Below, in pieces: positions 1-9,034 of a stretch of 64,000 bases of DNA; the stretch's first letter is position 1, and each line of letters begins with the position of its first letter. This stretch comes from Methanomicrobiales archaeon. Lineage in GTDB: Archaea; Halobacteriota; Methanomicrobia; Methanomicrobiales; JACTUA01. A model generated the notes under the pieces. It was not told where the DNA came from, did no database searches, and was given only the letters and a program-made list of their open reading frames with translations. Made by a program: the position numbers and the translations under genes. The stretch covers positions 124,001 to 188,000 of the forward strand of contig JASEFH010000001.1 of the NCBI GenBank assembly GCA_030019205.1, given 5' to 3'.

Positions 1-365
1 ACACAGTGATCGTTGCGGATCCGAACTGCATCTACCAGGCGATCGAGACGCTCGTCTCAAATGCCGTGCGCTATAACACTCCTCCAAAAGCGGTCTCCAT
101 CACCTACAGCAGCGACGGCAGGGATCACTGCATCGCTGTAGAGGATAACGGCATCGGCATCGACAAAAAGTCGCTCGGAGCCATATTCAAGCCGTTCTAT
201 CTTCCGGACGCTGACAATCTTTCACGCCAGACGAACCGCATGGGTCTGGGACTATCCATCGCGCGCGAGTATATCCGCCTTCATGGCGGCGACATACACG
301 TGCGGAGCCGGATAAACCAGGGAAGCACGTTCACCATCCGCATTCCGAAGGAGGCAGAACGATGA
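1..365 (+). CDS. Histidine kinase, C-terminal ATPase part (5' end outside window)
   Basis: This is the C-terminal end of a sensor histidine kinase; the reading frame is open to the window edge, so sensor and dimerisation domains lie upstream. About 120 residues of the HATPase_c fold are visible: the N box with N and NAVRYN near the start, the G1 box DNGIGI and the G2 box GLGLSIARE, followed by the terminal beta strands (GSTFTIRIP). It would phosphorylate a partner receiver. The stop codon overlaps the start of the following receiver gene (ATGA, 362-365), so the two are translationally coupled and are almost certainly a cognate pair. The signal sensed cannot be told from this fragment. Confidence 0.9.
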   Translation, partial: TVIVADPNCIYQAIETLVSNAVRYNTPPKAVSITYSSDGRDHCIAVEDNGIGIDKKSLGAIFKPFYLPDADNLSRQTNRMGLGLSIAREYIRLHGGDIHVRSRINQGSTFTIRIPKEAER

Positions 366-751
366 ATCGCCGCGTTCTGGTGGTGGATGACGATCTGCCC
401 ACCCTGGAGGTGATGGAGCTTATACTCCGCAAGATAGGATGCGAGCCCCTCGTGGCGGACAACGGGATGGATGCCGTGCACCTGATCAAGGCGCACGTGC
501 CGGAGCTGGTTCTCATGGACGTGATGATGTCTCCGATGAACGGCTGGCAGATCCTAGAGACGATGATGCAGGATCCGGAGATGCGGAACGTCCCCGTAAT
601 CCTCTTCACCGCGAAACGCCTGGAGGACGAGGAGATATCCCGCTACGGGAGCATGGTCGCCGGTGTTCTGGAGAAACCGATCTCCCCTTCAGAACTGAGA
701 AACGCCCTTCAGATCTTCTTCGACGGACAGAAGATTTCAGGATGGGCGTAG
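362..751 (+). CDS. Receiver-only response regulator (CheY-like)
   Basis: A 129-residue protein made of a single receiver domain. It has the acidic pocket VVDDD near residues 7-11, the phospho-acceptor Asp in LMDVMM near residue 51, the conserved Thr in LFTAK and the Lys in EKPIS. No output domain follows, so it probably acts by protein contact or passes phosphate on, as is common in methanogens. It overlaps the preceding kinase by ATGA. A hairpin spans its stop codon. Confidence 0.92.
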   Translation: MNRRVLVVDDDLPTLEVMELILRKIGCEPLVADNGMDAVHLIKAHVPELVLMDVMMSPMNGWQILETMMQDPEMRNVPVILFTAKRLEDEEISRYGSMVAGVLEKPISPSELRNALQIFFDGQKISGWA

Positions 752-758
752 CCCATCC
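740..758 (+). terminator. Hairpin over the receiver-gene stop codon
   Basis: The arms GGATGGGC (740-747) and GCCCATCC (751-758) pair perfectly with a three-base GTA loop, and the stop codon TAG (749-751) lies inside. No T tract follows, so a terminator role is plausible rather than shown. Confidence 0.35.
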
Positions 759-1076
759 CGCATGCGGTGCGCGGTTCGGAACGGCGCCCGGCATCATCGG
801 GGATGGAGAACGGGCGGGGCATGCCCGCCCCACGGCAGGCATGGGGATCCATTCTCCGCGATCGGCTTGCACCGTTCCGAATGAGCGCCAGACAGACCCT
901 CCGGTTGCCTGTTCCCCGTACAGATGGGATAGCAGGCCCCTTCCGCATGTGCTGTGCAGGAACCGCCCTCGTCGCCCCTCTGGGGATGGTTCCTGCTCCG
1001 TCAGAAAGGGACTTCCCTGCCGGCGTACCGGCCGCATGGGGGCCATGGAGGGGCCGGAACAACAGAAAAACGCGAG
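759..1076. other. Intergenic stretch without recognisable gene
   Basis: About 320 bases between the receiver gene and tRNA-Phe. All open frames here look random (no domain, no SD). The only structure I see is the GC-rich partial palindrome GGGCATGCCC near 817-826. Confidence 0.5.
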
Positions 1077-1150
1077 TGCCTCAGCCCGGATTTGAACCGG
1101 GGACAACCAGATCTTCAGTCTGGCGCTCTCCCGAACTGAGCTACTGAGGC
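1077..1150 (-). tRNA. tRNA-Phe (GAA)
   Basis: Minus-strand cloverleaf of 74 bases. The acceptor arm GCCTCAG (1150-1144) pairs perfectly with CTGAGGC, with discriminator A at 1077. The anticodon stem CCAGA/TCTGG encloses loop CTGAAGA, giving anticodon GAA. The T arm carries the GGTTCAAATCC motif. CCA is not encoded. Confidence 0.96.
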
Positions 1151-1274
1151 AGGAAGACCTGAGGATTATAATAGTACGTGAATCCTAATAAATGATCGGT
1201 TTGCACCACGCTGGACGCATCCGAGCAGAGCGGGAAGATTCTGCCGGGATTGGAATTGCAGGCGCAGGTTTGAG

Positions 1275-2228
1275 ATGTCGAGGAGTAAGGAGAAAGAGAG
1301 CGGTCTTGAAGATGCCCTCGTCTCCAGGAGGTGCGATGTGGTTCACCTCACGCACAACGATCTGGATGCCGTGGGGGCAGACGCGATTCATCGGATGAGG
1401 TACGGGGAGATCTTCACCGTCTTCAGCTCGGTGGGTACCTTCCCGCAGCTCTTCCAGCGGATCGCGGGTGTCGCGGGCAGGGGTCACCTTCTGTCCATAT
1501 CCGACCTGGGCTACCAGCAGGGGATCGAGAAGGCTGCCGAGAAAGCCGTTTCGAACGGCTGGAGGATCGAGTGGCGGGACCACCATCGCTGGGAAGACGA
1601 AGAGGTTCAGCGTATCCGCGGGAAGGTGGGGGTGCTGCATGTCGACACCGAGCTCTGCGCCTGCGGGATTGTGGCACGGGACCTTCTCCCGCACGATGGC
1701 AGGGCTCTCGAGGTGGCAGAGGTGGTCTGCGACTACGATCTCTGGAAGAACCGGGATCCGCGGGCCGCCATCCTGGCCCGGGTACTGACAAGGGAGGAGA
1801 ATCGGGAGTACGTGCGGGATTGTCTGATCCGGGGCATTTTTTCCGACGAACGCATCGAACAGCAGTTCCATGAGATCGACCGCGAGATGCAGGCCATGAT
1901 CGACAGGAGCATGCGGGACGCCCGGATCTACGAGAACAAATACCGCATCGCGTTCACGCCTCTCTACGGGCATCCGAGCGAGACGGCATACGCTCTCCGA
2001 GAACGCTACAGATCCGACATCGAGATCATCGTCTCCCCTTCGGGGCGGTTCTCCATCCGTTCGGTTCCCCCCATCAGCCACCTGATTGCCCGCCAGTTCA
2101 GGGGTGGGGGCCATCCCCATGCAGCCGGGGGGAACTTCTCGTTCAATCTGATCGATAGAGCGATCTTCTGGCTGTTCAAACGGACCCGGCACTTCAACCG
2201 CCTGGCGAAGGTTGCCAATTCTATCTGA
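1275..2228 (+). CDS. DHH-family phosphoesterase (RecJ/NrnA-like)
   Basis: A 317-residue DHH superfamily protein. An N-terminal motif HNDLDAVGADA (about residues 27-37) corresponds to DHH motif I, and DHH-type motifs follow (HVDTEL near 122, CDYD near 157). The C-terminal DHHA1 domain has the GGGHPHAAGG signature near residue 280. Members hydrolyse short oligonucleotides, nucleotide second messengers or pyrophosphate-type substrates; the exact substrate here is not resolved. The ATG at 1275 starts the conserved part. The gene converges on and overlaps the next gene by 8 bases (2221-2228). Confidence 0.88.
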   Translation: MSRSKEKESGLEDALVSRRCDVVHLTHNDLDAVGADAIHRMRYGEIFTVFSSVGTFPQLFQRIAGVAGRGHLLSISDLGYQQGIEKAAEKAVSNGWRIEWRDHHRWEDEEVQRIRGKVGVLHVDTELCACGIVARDLLPHDGRALEVAEVVCDYDLWKNRDPRAAILARVLTREENREYVRDCLIRGIFSDERIEQQFHEIDREMQAMIDRSMRDARIYENKYRIAFTPLYGHPSETAYALRERYRSDIEIIVSPSGRFSIRSVPPISHLIARQFRGGGHPHAAGGNFSFNLIDRAIFWLFKRTRHFNRLAKVANSI

Positions 2229-3006
2229 TCAGATAGGCCCGGCTGGCAAGATCGTCCCAGTACCTGCCGCAGTCTTCCCGACAATAACCCCCGACCCGGA
2301 TCCGGTCGATATCCATGACCTCGGCAGCCCGTGAGATGTCTTCCTGCTGCGGATCCAGCAGGACGAGCTGCTGGATGGTATACTCCGCTGCCAGGTCGAG
2401 GGCTTCGTCGAGGAGGGAGGGCACGATCGCGATCTGCCGCTGGTGCTCAAGCAGGGATGCGAGCAGTCTGCGATTCGGTTCGGGATGAAAGAATAACACC
2501 CTCGGTGCAGAGAGCAGTTCCAGCTCGATCTCGCCGGGATCGTCCGTCAGGATCACGTGACCTGCGATCCCCGCGTCCCGCATCGTTCGCATCAGGTCAC
2601 CGTATGCCCGTGCCATCCCCTCCTGGAACTCCTCGGAATCATGGAAGTATTCATCTGCGATCGGAAGCATACCTGGCCCCGGTATGGCCAGCCAGGCTCT
2701 TTTACAGAGGGTGAGGATCGTTCCGGCATCCATGAGAGCATCCTCCTCGCGGATCTCGGGCTCGCCGCGGAGTTTCCCGTCTTCAATGCCCCCGATGCAC
2801 TCCAGCAGCCTGTCCGCGTAGAACCGTCCTCCGGCACAGGGGGTGGTGATCCTGGCTTGGAGACGGAGGGAGGTCTCGATCCGATACGTGATGATGTCCC
2901 CGGGTCCCTGTTTTCTTCCCGATATCCATCTCGAAAGAGCCGAAATTCCGGGCTCCTCCGCATCGGCGCCGAACGACCGGGTTGCAATCTCGAATATCTT
3001 CGCCAT
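2221..3006 (-). CDS. Conserved hypothetical protein, 261 aa
   Basis: I do not recognise this family. The protein is soluble, acidic and without membrane segments, and it has no obvious nucleotide-binding loop. Its middle and C-terminal parts alternate hydrophobic strands and helices (VILTDD, VLFFHPE, LVLLDPQQED), which resembles an alpha/beta fold. Three cysteines (C57, and CREDC near the end) are not spaced as a zinc site. It is divergent from metG with only about 40 bases between starts and overlaps the DHH gene at its 3' end. The coding pattern and clean flanks support a real gene. Confidence 0.7.
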   Translation of the reverse strand: MAKIFEIATRSFGADAEEPGISALSRWISGRKQGPGDIITYRIETSLRLQARITTPCAGGRFYADRLLECIGGIEDGKLRGEPEIREEDALMDAGTILTLCKRAWLAIPGPGMLPIADEYFHDSEEFQEGMARAYGDLMRTMRDAGIAGHVILTDDPGEIELELLSAPRVLFFHPEPNRRLLASLLEHQRQIAIVPSLLDEALDLAAEYTIQQLVLLDPQQEDISRAAEVMDIDRIRVGGYCREDCGRYWDDLASRAYLIR

Positions 3007-3049
3007 CTCGATATCACCTATTTATAGCAACAATACAAAAATTGTAGGG

Positions 3050-5050
3050 ATGATGGATAGTCCGTTGCTGGTGACGTGCGGCCTTCCCTACACAAATGGT
3101 CCCTGCCATGTGGGACATCTGCGCACCTATGTGCCTGCCGATTTCTACGTGCGGTTCCTGAGGCATGCGGGGGAGGATGTCGTATTCGTCTGCGGTTCCG
3201 ACAACCACGGCACCCCGGTGGTGGTGAGCGCCGAGGAGGAGGGGGTTTCGCCGCGGGAGCTCTCCATGCGCTATCACAGGCATTTCCTGGACTGTTTCCA
3301 GCGCATGCACGTCGTGTTCGATCATTTCGGCATGACCGATGGCGAGACCAACCATCGGCGCACGCAGGCAATCGTTCAGAGCCTCATCAATAACGGGCAT
3401 ATCTATTCCCAGGTTGTCCAGCAGAGCTACTGTCCGGAGTGTGCACGGTTTCTCCCCGATCGTTATGTGGAGGGGATCTGTCCGCACTGCGGCGTGCCGG
3501 CGCGGGGCGACGAGTGCGATATGGGGTGCGGACGGCACCTGGAACCGGGGGAGATCAGGGAACCCCGCTGCAGGGTGTGCGGCACCCTAGCGCTCCTGCA
3601 GGAGCAGGAGCATTACTTCTTCCGCCTGAGCGATTTTCACAATTTTCTGCTGGACTACCTCGATACGCTCGAAGGCACGTCAAATGCCCGGAATTATGCC
3701 ATCGGCTGGGTGAAAGAGGGGCTGCGCGACTGGTGCATCAGCCGCACGCTGGAATGGGGTGTGAAGTTCCCCGGACAGGACGACCTCGTGGTCTACGTCT
3801 GGGTGGATGCCCCCATCGGCTACATCTCGTTCACGGAGGAATGGGCGGAGAAGGCAGGGACCGATTGGAAGAAGTACTGGTGCGGAGATGCCCGCGTGAC
3901 CCATTTCATCGGGAGCGACATCATCTACCACCACTGCGTCTTCTGGCCGGCAATGCTGAAGGGGGCAGGTTACGGTGTCCCTTATGCGGTCGTGGCGAGC
4001 GGTATGGTGAAGATCGACGATCAGAAGTTCTCGAAATCCCGCGGTTACGTCGTCTGGACGGATGAGGACTACCTGGATCAGGGGCTTCCCGCCGACTACC
4101 TCCGGTATTACCTGCTATCGTATACCAGCCACACAAAAGAGCTGAACTTCTCCTGGAAGGTCTTCCAGGAGCGGATCAATAACGAGGTGGTAGGGACGCT
4201 GGGCAATTTCATCCACCGCACGCTCCACTTTGCCCAGAAGTTCTATGGCGGGGTTCCCGAGGGGATGGCGACTCCCGAGGTTCGGGATCAGATCTCTGCG
4301 ACTCTTGCGAACGCAGAACATGCGATCCGGGAGTATGAGTTCAAGAACGCTGTGGATTCGATCGTCGCCCTGGCCGCCTTCGGAAACAGCTATATCCAGA
4401 AGAGCGCCCCCTGGCAGCTGGTGAAGACGGACCCGGAGGCGGCCCGTCGCGTGATTCGGAACTGTCTTCAGCTCGTGAAAGCCCTCGCACTTCTCACCGA
4501 TCCGATCATGCCCGAGCGGGCGTCCAGGATCTGGAAGATGCTCGGGTACGGGGATGCGGTGACGGGCCACACCTTCCGGGAGGCGCTGGAGGATCTGCCC
4601 GTGCAGCAGCTCCCCCGCCCCTCACCAGCGTTTGAGAAAGTGGAGGATGAGAAGGTGACCGCCCTTGAGGCGACTCTGCGGATGCGGGTCGAGAGAGCGA
4701 AGGCAAAGGGGGCGAAGGAGGTGCACATGGGGACGGTAACCATCGACGAGTTTGCACGGATGGATCTTCGGGTGGCGCGGGTCCTGACCGTGGAAGAAGT
4801 GAAGGGCTCGAATAAGCTCTATGTGATGCAGGTGGATCTCGGCGAGGGTGAAACGCGGCAGATCGTGAGCGGCATCGCTCCGTTCTATGCTCCGGAAGAT
4901 CTGATGGGGAAGGATGTGGTCGTGATAGCCAACCTGAAACCGTCAAGGATATTCGGTGTGGAGAGCCAAGGCATGCTTCTCGCTGCCGGCGAGGCAGCAT
5001 CGCTCCTGGTGCCTCTTCGAACCGTGCCCCCCGGAACGAAGATCTGCTGA
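3050..5050 (+). CDS. metG: Methionyl-tRNA synthetase
   Basis: Charges tRNA-Met; 666 residues from the ATG at 3050 (a second ATG follows at 3053). The Rossmann catalytic domain opens with LVTCGLPYTNGP and the HIGH box reads HVGH near residue 18. A zinc knuckle with four CxxC-type pairs lies at about 127-180 (CPEC, CPHCG, CDMGC, CRVCG), and the KMSKS loop reads KFSKS near 325. A C-terminal EMAPII/Trbp111-type tRNA-binding domain (MDLRVARV ... SQGMLLAA) occupies about 562-666, so this is the fused single-chain form. The reading frame is open upstream to 2843, but that extension overlaps the divergent gene and lacks conservation. A TATA-like TTTATAG lies near 3019. Confidence 0.97.
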   Translation: MMDSPLLVTCGLPYTNGPCHVGHLRTYVPADFYVRFLRHAGEDVVFVCGSDNHGTPVVVSAEEEGVSPRELSMRYHRHFLDCFQRMHVVFDHFGMTDGETNHRRTQAIVQSLINNGHIYSQVVQQSYCPECARFLPDRYVEGICPHCGVPARGDECDMGCGRHLEPGEIREPRCRVCGTLALLQEQEHYFFRLSDFHNFLLDYLDTLEGTSNARNYAIGWVKEGLRDWCISRTLEWGVKFPGQDDLVVYVWVDAPIGYISFTEEWAEKAGTDWKKYWCGDARVTHFIGSDIIYHHCVFWPAMLKGAGYGVPYAVVASGMVKIDDQKFSKSRGYVVWTDEDYLDQGLPADYLRYYLLSYTSHTKELNFSWKVFQERINNEVVGTLGNFIHRTLHFAQKFYGGVPEGMATPEVRDQISATLANAEHAIREYEFKNAVDSIVALAAFGNSYIQKSAPWQLVKTDPEAARRVIRNCLQLVKALALLTDPIMPERASRIWKMLGYGDAVTGHTFREALEDLPVQQLPRPSPAFEKVEDEKVTALEATLRMRVERAKAKGAKEVHMGTVTIDEFARMDLRVARVLTVEEVKGSNKLYVMQVDLGEGETRQIVSGIAPFYAPEDLMGKDVVVIANLKPSRIFGVESQGMLLAAGEAASLLVPLRTVPPGTKIC

Positions 5051-5235
5051 TCCCGGCAAACAACCATAACCCTACGGTGAAAAGGGTTTGCATCCGTGCA
5101 TGACCGCCCCCTGCATGACTGGCGGGGGGATGGCGAAGTCCATCGAAGTTCGTCGCATCGTCCGCCGATAAAGGTACGGGGGAGCGGTCTCCTGCACGGG
5201 AAGCCTCCCCCGAATGTGATTGGAGCAGAACGGCT
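5051..5235. other. Intergenic region with GC-rich hairpin
   Basis: A 185-base gap between convergent genes. An imperfect hairpin (CGCCCCC ... GGCGGGGG, about 5107-5130) could end transcription from either side. Nothing else recognised. Confidence 0.35.
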
Positions 5236-5532
5236 CTAGCGTCTCTCCCGCAACGCCGCGATCAGCTCGTGCTTGGACATCTTCGATCGTCCGCTGATAT
5301 CCAGCTCCTTCGCCCGCTCGTACAGGTCCCTCTTGGTCCGGTTCTCGTATCTGCGGGCTTCCTGCGCTTTTTCAATGTTCTCTCTCCGAGCCCGTTGCTG
5401 TGCAGGGGTCGGTCCCCCCTCCTCTCGCTCCCTGCCGCCCTGGAACCGCTCTGCTGGAGCGCCCCTCTGCCACTCCTGCCGGGCCTCGTGAATGTGCTCC
5501 CGGGCGGACCCGGTGTGCTTCTCTGTCGCCAT
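5236..5532 (-). CDS. Small Rho-N/SAP-type nucleic-acid-binding protein
   Basis: A 98-residue highly charged protein. The N-terminal two thirds is rich in Arg, Glu and Gln, likely disordered or coiled (about residues 1-62). The last 35 residues (KRDLYERAKELDISGRSKMS then KHELIAALRER) match the helix-extended loop-helix of Rho-N/SAP domains, which bind nucleic acid. The start at 5532 is preceded by a G-rich SD-like AGGGGG. It stands alone next to the decayed region. Function unknown; a chromatin or RNA role is inference. Confidence 0.75.
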   Translation of the reverse strand: MATEKHTGSAREHIHEARQEWQRGAPAERFQGGREREEGGPTPAQQRARRENIEKAQEARRYENRTKRDLYERAKELDISGRSKMSKHELIAALRERR

Positions 5533-6410
5533 ACAACCCCCTATAAAGGGTGGGATCCTGATAAATGTTATTGCCGATTCCAAACGTTCCCGCCCGGCGC
5601 GGAGGAGAATTCCCGAATGGCCCCGGGACATTGAACAGAATGGGCAGGGAACGATGAAAGGCGAACGGAGCCGGTAACGGGAGTTCTCTGCATCGAAACG
5701 GAGAGAATCCACGACGGAGTCCGCCCGGCATGCTAGCACCGCCGGCAGGAAGAGGTACTGCCGGTACAGAAGATTGCAGCGATTCAGCCGTGTGAATGCG
5801 ATGCTGCAGAGGCTGCCGCCCCGTGTCCCGCGTCCTTCAGCGGGGTGCGGTGCCGTCCGCCTTCCCGCGCTCCTGCTGTTGTGACCCCGTGGTGCCGCTT
5901 TCGGCTGTAGGTGCCAAACCAATTTTGCATTGTATCAGTTCCATTAATCTGCTTGTTTATGCAATGGATCCCGTACATATTCCGGTTTTGTCAGTTCAGG
6001 GGCTTACACAGGTTCATGAACTGTCGAGGCACCTCGATCAATACCGATACCGATCGTGCTTCTGCGTCGGCACGGTTCGGTACTGTTCATCGCTGCTCTG
6101 CCGTGCCGGGGTATCGTTTCGGCGAGCAGCAATCGATGCGGCATGCCGGATCCCGTTCCGATCGCGATTGGATGGATCCCGCCCAGCCTGGCAGACGGAC
6201 ACTCCGGTGCGAGACGAGATCCCTGTTCGCAGACGACGCATACATCCGGCAGAAGAAGCGCTCGAGAAGCGTCCGAAGATCACGCGGCAGATCAGGCTGC
6301 CGGATATCGATGAGAGAAGGAGTTCTGGACAGAAGATACCGGATACGCTGCCGGCACCGATCGAAGATCGCCGTATCGTCGGTGCGGAGCGCAAGCAACG
6401 GAATCAGGGG
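5533..6410. other. Coding-poor stretch upstream of the decayed kinase
   Basis: About 880 bases with only random-looking frames. The frame running into the kinase remnant is open from about 5796, but its translation before 6411 is Arg/Ser/Pro-rich and without domain features. It may be the eroded N-terminal part of the same kinase. Confidence 0.4.
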
Positions 6411-7475
6411 ATGATCCGCTTCCGCCACATGCTCGACAGGGAACAGAAGAGATACCGGCACGTATTTGTTACACCCCGGATGCCTCCCCCTGTCATCGAT
6501 GCGGATGGCAGAATTCTCGAGGCGAACCGGGCCGCTCCGCCCCTGCTATCGTGTACGCCGGGGGCGTTCGTCGGGAGACTGCTCGATCAGTTCATCGATC
6601 CTGATGCGCGTCCGTCGTACCGGGCAGCCCTGAAACGGGCCGCTCGGGGTGATAACCCTGCGAACCGGGAGATCAGCATGCGTACCGCGCAGGAGAAGAC
6701 GTTTCCAGCCCCGGGCACGGAAGCTGCCGAGTACGAGTTAATTGAGGCGGTAGCCGAACTCCGCTGGATAAGGCGGGATATCTCCGAGCAGAGAGTCGCC
6801 GAGGAGGGGCGCCGGCGGGATGCGGCCCTGTTTCATCGGATCCAGGAGGATCTCGAACGGTTTGCACAGGTTACCTCGCACGAACTGCAGGAGCCCATCC
6901 GAATCCCTGTCAGCTCCTCGTCCGCCGATACTGCGACAGGTTCACTTCGGGTGCTGCCGAGTTCCGGGGATTCCATCGAGGGCGGGGCAACGCACAGGCA
7001 GACGCTGAACAACGATCTCCCGGAGTACTCCCGCGTAATCTCCTGCCGACGGACAGCGAGCAGGTGCTGGAGAGAACCCTCGACAGGATGCGCTCTGCTG
7101 TCCTGGACCAGAGGCGGTTGTCACCAACAATCCGTTCCCGCTCGTTCTGGCCGATGGCGCCCAGCTCGAGCAGTTCTTCATTCATCTGCTTGGCAACGCC
7201 GTCAAGTTCCGCGGAAATGATCCCGAATGTACACGTCGGTGCCTGTACGGACGATCGCCGCTGGATCTTCTCCGCTGCGTAAATTGGTATCGGCATCGAG
7301 CCACATCACTACGACTGCATCTTCGTGATCTTCCCGCGTCTGCACAACCGCACGGCGTATCCTGGCATCGGCATCGGCCTTCTCCTGGCAAAGAGGATCG
7401 TCTCGCGCCATGAAGGAAGATGTGGGTGAGATCCGAGTCGGAAAGGAGTCAACATTCTGTTTCACCCTCCCGGTG
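6411..7475 (+). pseudogene. Decayed PAS-domain sensor histidine kinase
   Basis: Fragments of one kinase can be followed across three frames. A PAS remnant (VIDADGRILEANRA ... GRLLDQFID) lies near 6490-6600 and the HisKA helix with its phospho-His (FAQVTSHELQEPI) near 6860. The second helix is degenerate (DLPEYSRV) near 7020, after which the frame shifts (VLERTLDRMRSAV). It shifts again to an N box (HLLGNAVKFRG) near 7180. A TAA at 7280-7282 interrupts just before the G1 box (IGIGIEP), and the G2 box remnant is [14 protein letters not shown] further TGA at 7426-7428 precedes the last strand (GKESTFCFTLP) in another frame. The same layout is intact in the kinase at 56490-58223. It cannot make a functional kinase. 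Confidence 0.85.
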
Positions 7476-8675
7476 CATGCGCCGTCCCCCTGTACGGGAC
7501 GAATGCGCCGTCGCCTGCGCTGCCTGCGGCCTCACTGCGTTCGGAACTCTCCGGATCTTTCTGGATGGACGGGCGGTTCGATATCTTAAGGTCCGCTCTT
7601 TCCAGTGCGGCAGAGCGTACCGACCCCGAAGCCCATCAAGCTGGCGCCCCAGATCCGCGATAGGAGGTTCTCGGGCACTGCCCCGTCGGATCCACAGCAG
7701 GGATGCCGGTTCCGATCGATGCACAGATCTCATCGGAGGCGCAGGGAGGGTCCGGTACGCGATGGAACTACGTCGTCCGGGTATCCCGTCCTCTCCGCTC
7801 CTGCGCGGGACTGGCGGCCTGCCGGGCTCGGTGGGAGTGCGCGTTCATCATATCCGGACGGGTTCGGCTGGTGCCATATCAGCTCCGATTCTCCTGCCCC
7901 CTCACATGGGATCGCCCCGGCACGCCCGGGTGAAACGGCCGTATCGTCCCCAGGCGATGCCCGGCGGTTCTCACTGCCCGTTCCATTCGGACCTGTCCCT
8001 GGCGGCGCGATGATCCCCGAACTCCGTGCCCCCCAATCGGTATCCGGCAGATCGACGGTAGCCAGCACCACGCTCCCCTGCTCTGCATGATCCTTGTCGG
8101 GGCGAGATCCTGACGTCCATTCTGTTCATCGCAACCGTCGGACAAACGAGCAAGGTGCCTTCCCCGACCCGCCGGCGGGCTTGCGCGGCAGTCTCCCTCT
8201 CCCGCGTTCGCCCCCCATCAAGATTGTCCGATCGCCATCCTGGAGCGGAGATACGGGCATTCGCAACCACCTGAGGGTGCGAAGGGGCATCCCCTGTGTT
8301 TCGGACGGACGAAGCAGAGACACCTGCGGGGTTTCGATCGAGGAGACTCCATCGCTCTCGGGGCGAATTGTGCAGTTGAATCCTGGATGACCGCACAGAC
8401 GCTATTATCTAAGGGCGGGCGTGCGGCATGCATGCTATCGCACGGGGGGTAGACGATGGCAGAGACGAACGACCATCAGGGGCGGAGAGCCGGCCTGATG
8501 AGATAGCCCCTGCGTCTGCCCTGCGAAGAGCATCGGCAATCGCACGAGATCGCTGACGATGCCAGAGGTCTGAACATCTCCCCGGGAGGTCCCGGGACTG
8601 GCAGCGGCGCTCGATGCCCGAAGCAGACTGAAATAAGATCTGAAGCGGATCTGGCAGCCGTTATGAGAACCGGAA
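7476..8675. other. Coding-poor stretch, no gene recognised
   Basis: About 1.2 kb between the kinase remnant and the strong hairpin. Frames on both strands are open by virtue of high GC but give Arg/Pro/Ser-rich translations without motifs. It is probably eroded sequence continuous with the pseudogene. Confidence 0.5.
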
Positions 8676-8706
8676 GAGACGGAACCGGTCTGGCCGGTTC
8701 CGTCTC
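8676..8706. repeat. Perfect 13-bp inverted repeat (strong hairpin)
   Basis: GAGACGGAACCGG (8676-8688) and its exact complement (8694-8706) flank a five-base TCTGG loop, followed by ATTTCT. It lies in non-coding DNA about 170 bases downstream of the tRNA-Arg 3' end. It could be a terminator or the relic of a lost gene. Confidence 0.8.
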
Positions 8707-8878
8707 ATTTCTACCAGGACCGCCGCCAGAAAGCAGACGGTAATATTACAGCACGGCTAATCCACCTGCGGATCCAGCGAAAATCGGTTTTTCCCTTCTT
8801 TGCGACGGGGTTGCGGTGCGCCCGTCTGCTAACCGCGCGGCCCTTCTGCGGCATGTACTGAGAGGAAATTAATAATAG

Positions 8879-8953
8879 CGGGCCTGGAGGGATTTGAACC
8901 CTCGATATCCGGGTTAGAAGCCCGGCGCTATATCCTGGCTAAGCCACAAGCCC
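8879..8953 (-). tRNA. tRNA-Arg (TCT)
   Basis: Minus-strand cloverleaf of 75 bases. Acceptor GGGCTTG pairs with CAGGCCC (one G-T), with discriminator G at 8879. The anticodon stem CCGGG/CCCGG carries loop CTTCTAA, giving anticodon TCT. The T arm has GGTTCAAATCC. CCA is not encoded. Its 3' end faces the coding-poor stretch. Confidence 0.95.
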
Positions 8954-8975
8954 CTGAACTGTTCCCTGAACTGTT
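8952..8975. repeat. Tandem 12-bp repeat at the tRNA-Arg 5' end
   Basis: CCCTGAACTGTT occurs twice back to back (8952-8963, 8964-8975). The first copy touches the 5' end of the tRNA gene, so the repeat lies in its promoter-proximal leader. Confidence 0.85.
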
Positions 8976-9034
8976 AATATTCATCGTATGTACTCATTAA
9001 ATCTTGCAGGCGCCAGGGACCCTGAAAAGAAAGA

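Noticed and set aside
817-826. GC-rich palindrome GGGCATGCCC as terminator or operator
   Set aside because: Short, without T tract and expected by chance in this GC content.
1185-2192. 335-residue minus-strand open frame opposite the DHH gene
   Set aside because: Shadow of the DHH gene; no conserved motif, and the plus strand has the DHH and DHHA1 signatures.
5533-8878. Integrated mobile element at tRNA-Arg
   Set aside because: No integrase, transposase or duplicated tRNA 3' end was found by eye; kept only as a coding-poor region.
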